Below the pieces are notes generated by a model, which ran no database searches, was not told the origin of the DNA, and saw only the letters and a list, made by a program, of their open reading frames with translations. Of a stretch of 38,398 bases of DNA, positions 1-6,518 are shown one piece after another (position 1 is the first letter of the stretch; each line of letters starts with the position of its first letter). Location: positions 1-38,398 of the forward strand of contig JANXLY010000405.1 of assembly GCA_025354885.1 (NCBI GenBank), written 5' to 3'. This DNA comes from Acidobacteriota bacterium (GTDB taxonomy: Bacteria > Acidobacteriota > Terriglobia > Bryobacterales > Bryobacteraceae). The translations under genes were made by a program, and so were the position numbers.

Positions 1-234
1 GTCCCCGAACCCCTGGGATTTATCGCTTTCGGGCCGGAATGGTTGGCCCTACACTGGAAAGACTCGAACGGAAGACAGGGCTCCGCAGCGATGCGACCCG
101 AGCGCCGCTTCGAGGGCTGGAATGACAAGGGTCGGCTTCCAGGCCGAGGCCGCCCCAACTCTTAATTCAGACCCGTCGCAGATTAGCTTATTGAAAGCCA
201 AAAATGGTCTTGACAATGGGGTCCACTTTACCGG
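1..234. other. GC-rich noncoding stretch, possible structured RNA (truncated)
   Basis: No convincing coding frame is seen. Bases 1-160 contain several local stems on the plus strand: GGGCC/GGCCC around 33-52, a CGCA-GCGA-TGCG stem with a GNRA tetraloop near 87-98, and TCGGC/GCCGA near 132-147. In addition GGCCGGAA near 34-41 can pair with TTCCAGGCC near 138-146. This density suggests a structured RNA, possibly 6S-like, but I cannot name a family and the left end may be missing. Bases 161-234 are AT-richer and form the downstream flank of the rhodanese gene. Confidence 0.25.
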
Positions 235-600
235 CTATTCCAGATCCACACCGGATTCCTTCAACTCGCGCCAACCTCCGTCCAGGCTGATCGGCTCTTT
301 GTAACCCATCTTGAGGAGGTTGTCGGCGACCAGTGCCGAACGAAAGCCACCACCGCAATAGAGCACGATTTTCGCGCTCTTGTCCGGGATTCGGGTCTCA
401 ATGTCTCGTTCAATAATGCCCTTGCCCAGATGCAGCGCACCCTTCACGTGACCAGCCGCAAATTCGCTCTCCTCACGGACATCTACAAGTACATGCGGCT
501 GTCCTGCTGACAGCAGCTCTTTGTATTGAGTAACGTCTATCTCCGCGACCCGCGTTTTTGCATCATCGATGATCGCTAGAAATCCAGGGTTGTGTTTCAT
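235..600 (-). CDS. Single-domain rhodanese-like sulfurtransferase
   Basis: A 121-residue protein made of one rhodanese domain and probably cytoplasmic, as no signal peptide is seen. Visible hallmarks are VLVDVREESEFAAGHVKGA (about 37-55) and the active-site loop CGGGFRS (Cys82 to Ser88), where the cysteine would carry the persulfide; the domain ends in LDGGWRELKESG. The physiological sulfur acceptor cannot be read from sequence. It is the last gene of the minus-strand operon after murA. An upstream ATG at 618 overlaps the murA stop as ATGA, but the ATG at 600 is preceded by AGGA and matches the normal start of the fold, so I prefer 600. Family assignment is secure; the link to cell-wall metabolism is positional only. 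Confidence 0.88.
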   Translation of the reverse strand: MKHNPGFLAIIDDAKTRVAEIDVTQYKELLSAGQPHVLVDVREESEFAAGHVKGALHLGKGIIERDIETRIPDKSAKIVLYCGGGFRSALVADNLLKMGYKEPISLDGGWRELKESGVDLE

Positions 601-617
601 TGCAGTCCTATCTTCCA

Positions 618-1874
618 TCAGCCAATTCGTTCAATTCGCGCGCCGGCCTGAGCCAGCTTCTCTTCAATTTTCTCGTAACCACGGTCCATGTGATACACAC
701 GGTCGAGGATCGATTCCCCCCGCGCTACCAGCGCCCCAAGCACAAGAGAAGCACTTGCCCTGAGGTCAGAGCACATCACCTGTGCACCTGTAAGCTCGCT
801 TGGCCCTGCGACAATTGCCTGCCGTCCTTCAATGCGGATATTGGCACCCATACGCGCCAGTTCCGGTACATGCATGAATCGATTCTCGAAGATGTTCTCG
901 GTAATAAAGCTGATGCCCGCAGCGCCCGTCATCAACGCCATGAACTGTGCCTGCAAATCGGTGGCAAAGCCAGGATGCTCTTCTGTGGTCATATCGACAC
1001 TTCGCAATCGAGTAACGGGACGCGTCTCGACGGCGGTGGCCGATTCTTCCACCCGGGCTCCCGCCTGCCGCATTTTGCTCAGTAATGAGGCAAAGTGCTC
1101 AGGCACACAACCAGTCACCACGATGTCTGAATTAGTCATCACACCGGCGATCAGCAGAGTGCCGGCCTCAATGCGGTCCGGGATGATTGTGTGCTCAGCT
1201 CCGTGCAGACGCTCGACGCCTTCAATCTGGATCCGTGAGCTTCCAGCGCCGCTGATGTGGGCCCCCATCTTGATCAGCAATTCGGCTAGGTCCACAACTT
1301 CCGGCTCTCTTGCCGCATTTTCGAGCACAGTAGTGCCTTTTGCCAGTGCCGCAGCCATCATCAGGTCTTCGGTTCCCGTGACAGTGATGCGTTCAAAATG
1401 TACGGTGTTGCCACGTAGCCCGTTTGGAGCCGACGCTTCAATGTACCCGTGCTCCTGGTGAACGGTTGCACCCAGATGTTCCAGCCCATTGATGTGCAGA
1501 TTGATGGGCCTGGCACCGATCGAGCATCCGCCCGGTACTGACACCCTCGCCACCCCTGTGCGCGCTGCCAGTGGCCCCAACACGAGCGAAGACGCCCTCA
1601 TTGTCTTCACAATGTCATAAGGCGCTTCAGGTTTGGTGATCCGTGCTGCTTCGATCCGCACCGCACCATCGAGCCGGCGCGTAACGCTGGCACCGTTGTA
1701 CTCCAGCAGCTTCAGCATCGTCGCGATGTCTCGTACCTGCGGCACACGGTGCAGGATGACGGGTTCTTCCGTCAACAGGCAGGCGGCAATCGCCGGCAGG
1801 GATGAGTTCTTTGAGCCGCTGACGGGGATTTCTCCGCTCAGTGGCTGGCGGCCAGTAATTCGAAATTTGTCCAT
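618..1874 (-). CDS. murA: UDP-N-acetylglucosamine 1-carboxyvinyltransferase (MurA)
   Basis: Transfers enolpyruvate from PEP to UDP-GlcNAc, the first committed cytoplasmic step of peptidoglycan synthesis. Counted from MDKFRITG the protein has 418 residues, normal for MurA. Lys22 lies in SGSKNSSLP and Cys117 in VPGGCSIGARP, corresponding to Lys22 and the fosfomycin-target Cys115 of E. coli MurA; a cysteine here predicts fosfomycin sensitivity at the enzyme level. The frame is open 19 codons further upstream to 1931, but that would overlap murQ by 41 bases, and the conserved N-terminus begins at 1874, leaving a 16-base gap to murQ. No clear ribosome binding site is seen. It lies in an operon with murQ and a rhodanese. 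Confidence 0.96.
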   Translation of the reverse strand: MDKFRITGRQPLSGEIPVSGSKNSSLPAIAACLLTEEPVILHRVPQVRDIATMLKLLEYNGASVTRRLDGAVRIEAARITKPEAPYDIVKTMRASSLVLGPLAARTGVARVSVPGGCSIGARPINLHINGLEHLGATVHQEHGYIEASAPNGLRGNTVHFERITVTGTEDLMMAAALAKGTTVLENAAREPEVVDLAELLIKMGAHISGAGSSRIQIEGVERLHGAEHTIIPDRIEAGTLLIAGVMTNSDIVVTGCVPEHFASLLSKMRQAGARVEESATAVETRPVTRLRSVDMTTEEHPGFATDLQAQFMALMTGAAGISFITENIFENRFMHVPELARMGANIRIEGRQAIVAGPSELTGAQVMCSDLRASASLVLGALVARGESILDRVYHMDRGYEKIEEKLAQAGARIERIG

Positions 1875-1890
1875 ACGGGTTTTCTGATTG

Positions 1891-2781
1891 TTAGAGGAGC
1901 GCTTCGGCAACCCGGTTACCCGCCCTTGCAAGGCGAGCCTCGGCTTCCGCGCGACTCAGATTCAAGCGTCCCATGACAATCGCCGTCCGCACAACTCTTC
2001 CTGCATCTTCAAACAACTTTGCGGCGCTTTCCCGTTCCACCCCCACGGCCTCCATGACGATTCGCGTGGCACGATCTACCAGTTTCTCGTTCGTCGGCTG
2101 AACGTTTACCATCAAATTTCCAAACACGTAGCCCAACCGAATCATTGCTCCTGTCGACAGCATGTTCAAAACCAGCTTTGTCGCCGTTCCCGCTTTCATC
2201 CGCGTGGATCCGCTGACCACCTCTGCGCCAGGTAAGACCTCAATCGGAATCTCAACCGCAGCGCTCAACAAGGAATTCGGGGAACAGCTTATTCCCAGCG
2301 TCAGCGCGCCTAGGGAACGCGCCTTCTCCACAGCACCCAGCACATAAGGCGTACGGCCAGAAGCGGCAATACCGCACAAAACGTCTTTCTCTCCAAAACC
2401 CATCGCGAGCAATTCAGCTGCACCCAGTTCGCCCGAGTCCTCAGCCCCTTCTACTGCTTTACGCAATGCCCGATCACCGCCCGCAATGAAGCCCTGCACC
2501 AGTTCCGACGGCACATTGAAGGTGGGCGGGCATTCACTGGCATCGAGTACGCCAAGACGACCGCTTGTACCAGCTCCTGCGTAAAAAAGACGGCCTCCGT
2601 CGCGCATCCTGGCTACAATCGCATCCACTGCCTCTGCAATCCTGGGCAGGGCCGCCTCAACTGCGATTGCCACTTTTTTGTCTTCCTCATTGAGGATGCG
2701 CATCATCTCCAGCGTCGTTACGCTGTCAATTTTCGACGATGCAGGGTTGGCCTGTTCGGTCAACAGGGTTTCGAGCTTCAT
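1891..2781 (-). CDS. murQ: N-acetylmuramic acid 6-phosphate etherase (MurQ)
   Basis: Cleaves the lactyl ether of MurNAc-6-phosphate to GlcNAc-6-phosphate and D-lactate, in recycling of cell-wall sugars. At 296 residues it has the family's usual length. A SIS domain is visible: AGAGTSGRLGVLDASECPPTF (about 68-88) contains the sugar-phosphate loop and Glu83, and EGAEDS contains Glu114, the two catalytic glutamates of E. coli MurQ. VVSGSTRMKAGTATK and the C-terminal NVQPTNEKL segment are also typical. Its start overlaps the stop of the upstream isomerase gene by four bases (ATGA), so the two are probably translationally coupled. No MurNAc kinase (AnmK) or transporter is in view. Confidence 0.96.
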   Translation of the reverse strand: MKLETLLTEQANPASSKIDSVTTLEMMRILNEEDKKVAIAVEAALPRIAEAVDAIVARMRDGGRLFYAGAGTSGRLGVLDASECPPTFNVPSELVQGFIAGGDRALRKAVEGAEDSGELGAAELLAMGFGEKDVLCGIAASGRTPYVLGAVEKARSLGALTLGISCSPNSLLSAAVEIPIEVLPGAEVVSGSTRMKAGTATKLVLNMLSTGAMIRLGYVFGNLMVNVQPTNEKLVDRATRIVMEAVGVERESAAKLFEDAGRVVRTAIVMGRLNLSRAEAEARLARAGNRVAEALL

Positions 2782-3611
2782 GCTACTCCAAGCGATTTCA
2801 TCAATTTGGAACTTGCATCTCTTGCCAGGAAAGCCGCTTCGCCCATTGGCAAATCCTTCAGTCCTCGTCCAAACACTTCAGGGCTCACCGCGTCTTTGTA
2901 TCCGATTTCTTTCAAGGCGCCAAAGAAACCCTTCCAGTTCAAAATTCCTTCGCCCGGCAACAAACGTTCGTTGTCCATAACTTTTTCTGGTGCAATATCC
3001 GCTGCATCGGCCAAGTGAACATGCACAATTGCTTCGCGGCCTGCCTTTACAATGTCCTCCGCTGTTGCTCCCGCATGATGCCAGTGCCAGCTATCAAGCA
3101 TCAATCCGCAGTTTGCTCCGCACTCCCTGGCAAAGGCCACCATCTCGTTCATCTTCCAGATGAATTCATGCGGATAGCGCTTGCGGATGTGAAGCGGCCC
3201 CAGAAATTCAATCCCCAGGCGGACCTGGCTTCGTTCGAGAATGCCGCAAACCTTACGCAATCGCCCCAACATCAATTTGTGCTGTTCCGGCTTCGGCACT
3301 TCGGCTGAAGAAGGAATCCAGGTTCCCATGCGCGGACAACCGATCGCCGCTGCAAAAGCCGCCGCATGGGCCAGACCCGCAAGATCCTTCTCAAAGCTCG
3401 TGTCGTCCTTGCGAATCTCTGTCGGCAGGCTGATCGCTCCGGGCTTTAGCCCGTTCGCAGCTAGAGTCGCCATCACTTGTTCCGGGCTTTCCTTCATTAC
3501 CTGCAAAATAGGGATTTCCACGCCTGAATATCCCGCTTGATGCGCAACCTCAGCGAGTTGTGGCCAGGCCGCGCGTCCGCTGATTGTAACCGGATTCAGG
3601 GTAAGGAGCAT
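2778..3611 (-). CDS. Sugar phosphate isomerase/epimerase-like TIM barrel protein
   Basis: A 277-residue protein of the xylose-isomerase-like TIM-barrel (AP endonuclease 2 / IolE-type) superfamily. Candidate divalent-metal ligands sit where the family has them: Glu135 in GIEFLGP, Asp173 in LDSWHWHHAG, His197/His199 in HVHLADA and Glu245 in SPEVFG. The late segment LLPGEGILNWKGFFGALKEIGY is highly typical of sugar isomerases. The substrate cannot be told from sequence. As first gene of an operon with murQ and murA it may act on an amino sugar or its breakdown product (inference). No Shine-Dalgarno is seen in front of the ATG at 3611, so the message may be leaderless or the start weak. Confidence 0.85.
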   Translation of the reverse strand: MLLTLNPVTISGRAAWPQLAEVAHQAGYSGVEIPILQVMKESPEQVMATLAANGLKPGAISLPTEIRKDDTSFEKDLAGLAHAAAFAAAIGCPRMGTWIPSSAEVPKPEQHKLMLGRLRKVCGILERSQVRLGIEFLGPLHIRKRYPHEFIWKMNEMVAFARECGANCGLMLDSWHWHHAGATAEDIVKAGREAIVHVHLADAADIAPEKVMDNERLLPGEGILNWKGFFGALKEIGYKDAVSPEVFGRGLKDLPMGEAAFLARDASSKLMKSLGVA

Positions 3612-3663
3612 GATAGCGACGAGTTTATCGCGATTCCAGGACTGAAGAGCCCCAAACGCAAAA

Positions 3664-3696
3664 ACCGCCCCTTCGTTGGAGTCGAAGGAGCGGTTG
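3664..3696 (-). terminator. Rho-independent terminator of the A-type Fe-S carrier gene
   Basis: Arms 3664-3676 and 3684-3696 pair over 13 bases with one mismatch around a 7-base loop. Read on the minus strand, the stem is followed by TTTTTGCGTTT. It lies about 80 bases past the stop of the Fe-S carrier gene and before the isomerase gene, so it isolates the carrier from the murQ-murA operon. Confidence 0.85.
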
Positions 3697-3776
3697 CCTA
3701 TTTGCGCTTTATCTCAAAGCTTGGTTTCGTCTAGGAAGAGACCAGAAACACAGGTGCACTGTTACAGCAAAAAAAA

Positions 3777-4100
3777 TTAGGCTTGGAAACTGGAGCCACA
3801 ACCACAGGTCGACTTCACGTTCGGATTGTTAAACTTAAAGCCCGATCCTTCGAGGGACTCTACGTAATCTACCTCTACACCGTCAAGGTATAGCATGCTG
3901 GCCTGATCTACAAAAACCTTCAAGCCGCTGAAATCATAGGTCTTATCGAGCATTCCAGGCGTATTCTCGAAAGCCATGGAATACGAGAAGCCAGAGCAGC
4001 CTCCCCCCACAACGGAAATCCGGAGGCCGGAGGGCTTGGGCTCTTGCGAAGTCAAAATCTCGTGAACTTTTACGGTCGCGCGTTCTGTTAGCTGAATCAT
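3777..4100 (-). CDS. A-type iron-sulfur cluster carrier (HesB/IscA/ErpA family)
   Basis: A 107-residue cytoplasmic A-type carrier that passes Fe-S clusters to apoproteins. The three conserved cluster ligands are present: Cys35 in VVGGGCSGFSY, and Cys99 and Cys101 in the C-terminal CGCGSSF. Length and architecture are those of IscA, SufA and ErpA; the CGCGSSF ending is closest to ErpA, but I cannot separate the subfamilies from one sequence. The frame is open upstream to 4202, but the ATG at 4100 has an AAGGAG box (plus-strand 4108-4113) seven bases away and matches the family N-terminus. It is transcribed alone, divergently from the sigma factor, and ends at the terminator at 3664-3696. It may serve the Fe-S-rich NuoEFG or the AddAB-like proteins encoded nearby (inference). 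Confidence 0.93.
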   Translation of the reverse strand: MIQLTERATVKVHEILTSQEPKPSGLRISVVGGGCSGFSYSMAFENTPGMLDKTYDFSGLKVFVDQASMLYLDGVEVDYVESLEGSGFKFNNPNVKSTCGCGSSFQA

Positions 4101-4243
4101 AGGTCTTCTCCTTACTACTATATTCAATTGGATCATTTTGGTCCAGTAAAAGTTGCAAACAGATTTACGCCGCGATTTTGCTATTGTCTGTGAGTAAGGC
4201 AAATCGTCGAAACGTGCGGGGGGGGAGCCACGTCCATCAGGAC

Positions 4244-4909
4244 ATGAACGGGCTTAGTGAAGTTCTTCCCATTCCGATCATTTCGGTGAAACAGCGCCCT
4301 TTTAAGGCCGTGGATCGTTCTCAAAGTGAAGAAGCGCTACTCGTCGCGCGTGTTCAAAAACGCGACGAACTCGCATTCCGGGAATTGGTCGAGCGCTTTC
4401 AGAACAAAGTCTTCTCGATCATCTACGGCATTCTGCGAAACCGCAATGACGCTGAAGATATTGCCCAACAGGTTTTTACCAAGGTCTATTCCTCGATCGG
4501 CAATTTCGACTCGCGCAGTTCACTCCTCACCTGGATCTACAAGATTACGGTGAACGAATGCTACGACTATCTGCGCAAAAAGAGAGTCCGTAAACTCGTT
4601 TATGAAAGCGACATCTCAGAAGACGATTCCAAGCTGATGGAGAATTCCGAAGTTACCAGTGACAAGCGTGTCCCCACCGACGTTCGACTTGCCCAGCGTG
4701 ATCTGCTGCTCAAAATGCTTGAAAAAATCAGCGAAGAAGACCGGACCTTGATTCTGCTCAAGGAAGTGGAAGGCCATTCTGTTGAGGAATTGGCAAAGCG
4801 CACCGGTATGAACGAAAATACGGTTAAAGTAAAGTTATTCCGTGCACGGCAAAAATTGCTCAAGGCAGCACAAAGACTGCTCAAGCGCCCGGGCACAGCA
4901 ACAGCGTAG
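4244..4909 (+). CDS. RNA polymerase ECF-type sigma-70 family factor
   Basis: An ECF sigma factor of 221 residues that would redirect RNA polymerase to a stress regulon. Region 2 covers about residues 31-113, including AFRELVERFQNKVFSI, NDAEDIAQQVFTKVY and LTWIYKITVNECYDYLRKKR. Region 4 covers about 156-208, with the helix-turn-helix SVEELAKRTGMNENTVKVKL. The 40-residue acidic linker between them is longer than usual. The ATG at 4244 has AGGA only four bases upstream; the frame is open to a TTG at 4178 with a GTG at 4190, so the start is uncertain. A membrane anti-sigma-like gene and a CpxP/Spy-like gene follow, the typical layout of an envelope-stress sigma operon. The regulon is unknown. Confidence 0.9.
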   Translation: MNGLSEVLPIPIISVKQRPFKAVDRSQSEEALLVARVQKRDELAFRELVERFQNKVFSIIYGILRNRNDAEDIAQQVFTKVYSSIGNFDSRSSLLTWIYKITVNECYDYLRKKRVRKLVYESDISEDDSKLMENSEVTSDKRVPTDVRLAQRDLLLKMLEKISEEDRTLILLKEVEGHSVEELAKRTGMNENTVKVKLFRARQKLLKAAQRLLKRPGTATA

Positions 4910-4920
4910 GCTGTTGCTGT
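4895..4920 (+). repeat. Hairpin enclosing the sigma-factor stop codon
   Basis: Bases 4895-4905 pair perfectly with 4910-4920 (11 bp) around the loop GTAG, in which the stop codon TAG (4907-4909) lies. No T-tract follows, so it is not a classical terminator. It could be an mRNA-stabilising structure or an attenuator between sigma factor and anti-sigma gene. Confidence 0.6.
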
Positions 4921-4952
4921 TGTACCTAGAAGTAGTTGTACCTAGAAGTAGT
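4921..4952 (+). repeat. Tandem 16-bp direct repeat
   Basis: TGTACCTAGAAGTAGT occurs twice head to tail at 4921-4936 and 4937-4952, just after the sigma-factor hairpin. It may be replication slippage or a paired protein-binding site. A further GC stem, CGCCGG/CCGGCG, lies at 4971-4988 in the same 205-base intergenic region. Confidence 0.85.
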
Positions 4953-5114
4953 TTTCGTTTTTTCGTTTCCCGCCGGGTGAGGCCGGCGAAACCAGGGCCA
5001 GTTCGAAACACGCGGTCAGGCGAAAACGCCAGTTTGCGGAGAACTCCACGCTAGAGAGTTCCTGACAAGCTGGGCGTCCCGATCACGAATTGAATTTGAG
5101 GGAAGAGGCATAAT

Positions 5115-5636
5115 ATGCAGCCACTAGAAGATGGCTTGGAAGGCTTGATCGAATCGGGAAAGATGCCGGAGGACCACACTCCGGTCGGAGCTTACCTTCG
5201 TTCTAACCCAGCAGCCAAACAAGAAGTTGCTTCCATGATGGATTTATCACGTCAAATCCGCGAAAATTTTGCTCTCAGTTCCGAGGAGCGAGATGCTCTC
5301 GAAGTCGCTCCAGGCTTTTACGCTCGTGTGCTCGCGAGGATCGACGCACAGGCGGCTCCCCCCAGTATCTGGAATTTTTTCCTCGAACCTCTCGGTCGGC
5401 GTCTCGTCTACGCTTCGCTCACTCTGGCCTTGCTTCTGGCCGCCGCCAATGTGTTTGATTCCACTCCTGGGAACGACATCGAAATTGCCGCAACGCAGGC
5501 ACCTGCTAGCGCGATCCCCATTCTGCACGGAACAGTGCTCGCAAGCGATTCAGATTCAATACCAGTCGTCGAATCCACCAGTCAGGACGAGGACCGCGGG
5601 GCGGCTCTCATGCAACTTACGACTTACGAACAGTAA
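5115..5636 (+). CDS. Probable membrane-bound anti-sigma protein, zinc-finger-less
   Basis: A 173-residue single-pass membrane protein. Residues 1-94 are hydrophilic and helical with a LDLSRQIRENF-like amphipathic stretch, about 97-113 (LVYASLTLALLLAAANVF) is a transmembrane segment, and the last 60 residues are Ser/Asp/Thr-rich and would lie outside the membrane. Size, topology and position directly after an ECF sigma factor point to an anti-sigma factor. However, no HxxxCxxC zinc motif is visible, so the call rests on context. A GAGG box seven bases upstream supports the ATG. If it is an anti-sigma factor, the first 90 residues would hold the sigma factor at the inner membrane face. Confidence 0.6.
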   Translation: MQPLEDGLEGLIESGKMPEDHTPVGAYLRSNPAAKQEVASMMDLSRQIRENFALSSEERDALEVAPGFYARVLARIDAQAAPPSIWNFFLEPLGRRLVYASLTLALLLAAANVFDSTPGNDIEIAATQAPASAIPILHGTVLASDSDSIPVVESTSQDEDRGAALMQLTTYEQ

Positions 5637-5651
5637 ACCGGGTGTCAATCA

Positions 5652-6029
5652 ATGTCTGATCGCGCCACCTGGTCTCACCCCAAAGTCATCACAGCCTTGC
5701 TGGCAGTTTTTTTGGCTGGAGCCGCAGCCGGTGCACTTGGCATGAAACTCGTCGCCCGCACGAACTTCAACTCCAGTTCCCGGGCCATGCGGCAGATGGA
5801 TCGCAAAGCCCTCCTCGAATATTTTAATAAGGAACTCAAACTCTCCGATAAGCAACAGGAACAAGTAGAAGCTCTGCTCGATGATCATTTCAAATATCTC
5901 CAGACCCTTGGGGCACAGATGGAAGACGTGAGAATTTACGGCAGAGAAGGGATTTCCAAGTTGCTCGACGCAGAGCAACGAAAGAAATTTGATAGGTTAA
6001 TGCTCGATTGGCAACATGCGCAGAGGTAA
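5652..6029 (+). CDS. CpxP/Spy/ZraP-like periplasmic protein with N-terminal anchor
   Basis: A 125-residue protein with a hydrophobic signal/anchor segment at about 12-31 (VITALLAVFLAGAAAGALGM) and a highly charged all-helical rest. Two LTxxQ-like segments, LSDKQQEQV at about 64-72 and LDAEQRKKFDRL at about 105-116, are the family signature of periplasmic chaperone or heavy-metal-sensing proteins such as CpxP, Spy and ZraP. It follows the putative anti-sigma gene by 15 bases, so it is probably a co-regulated envelope-stress component, either signal sensor or chaperone (inference). No metal-binding histidine cluster is apparent. Confidence 0.65.
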   Translation: MSDRATWSHPKVITALLAVFLAGAAAGALGMKLVARTNFNSSSRAMRQMDRKALLEYFNKELKLSDKQQEQVEALLDDHFKYLQTLGAQMEDVRIYGREGISKLLDAEQRKKFDRLMLDWQHAQR

Positions 6030-6053
6030 GACCTCTTGATGTGAGATTTTTTT
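6022..6053 (+). terminator. Weak terminator-like hairpin after the sigma-factor operon
   Basis: AGAGGT (6022-6027) and ACCTCT (6031-6036) pair around a 3-base loop and overlap the stop codon. A run of seven T follows at 6047-6053, but ten bases separate stem and T-run, so termination may be inefficient and the addAB-like genes may be read through. Confidence 0.3.
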
Positions 6054-6161
6054 GCGGTGGTCTCCAGTCCCGGCCACTGCCTGACGATTAAACCTGTACG
6101 TGGATGATTTTAGGCCTGCCCCGTTTGCATGTCGGCTACTTGCAACCACGCAAAAAAATGC

Positions 6162-6190
6162 TAAAGGCGACATCATGGTTAAAGGCGACA
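6162..6190. repeat. Short direct repeat upstream of the addBA-like operon
   Basis: TAAAGGCGACA occurs at 6162-6172 and again at 6180-6190, an 18-base period on the same strand. It lies 17 bases before the next start codon and could be an operator site or a chance duplication. Confidence 0.5.
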
Positions 6191-6206
6191 ATCGCTGTCA
6201 GGTAGA

Positions 6207-6509
6207 ATGTCAATGTCACTCGCACTGCTACATTCGGCAACCGCTGGCGAACTGCTGGCTGCTGAAATTTGCATTAGTTCCAGGCTCCTTGAAGAAATTC
6301 TCGAAGCTCTTGCTTCCGCTCCCTTTCCTCTCAACCCAGAACTCGAAAACGCCATTGCTTCTGGTACCTCCAAGATCCATTTTCCTCTTTACGAATCGCA
6401 GCTCAGCGCTCTCAGGGACATACTCGTCAGTGCAGGTTTCTCTGCAAGTCTGCTCGAAGTACACAGCATGGCAGCACAAGTGAGCCACGACTTAGAACGA
6501 ACCATCTAA
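6207..6509 (+). CDS. Uncharacterised 100-residue protein
   Basis: I do not recognise this protein. It is 100 residues long, lacks cysteine clusters and membrane segments, and is predicted to be largely helical and Leu/Ala/Ser-rich (LLAAEICISSRLLEEILEAL). The ATG at 6207 is preceded by CAGG at a spacing of 5-6, and the stop lies nine bases before the AddB-like gene, which argues that it is real and cotranscribed with the helicase-nuclease pair. An overlapping plus-frame reading from 6100 to 6483 has no such support. It could be a small partner or regulator of the nuclease complex (positional inference only). Confidence 0.55.
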   Translation: MSMSLALLHSATAGELLAAEICISSRLLEEILEALASAPFPLNPELENAIASGTSKIHFPLYESQLSALRDILVSAGFSASLLEVHSMAAQVSHDLERTI

Positions 6510-6518
6510 ACTGGTCTC

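Noticed and set aside
60-85. GACTCGAACGG resembling a tRNA T-arm on the minus strand
   Set aside because: The flanking bases do not form a five-base T-stem and no anticodon arm or acceptor stem is found.
600-1085. Plus-strand frame over murA
   Set aside because: Wholly antisense to murA, no homology or start signals.
4971-4988. CGCCGG/CCGGCG stem as a terminator
   Set aside because: The T-rich stretch lies before, not after, the stem on the plus strand, so it does not fit an intrinsic terminator.
6100-6483. 127-residue plus frame before the AddB-like gene
   Set aside because: It overlaps the better supported 100-residue gene, which has a ribosome site and operon spacing; composition is unlike a real protein.
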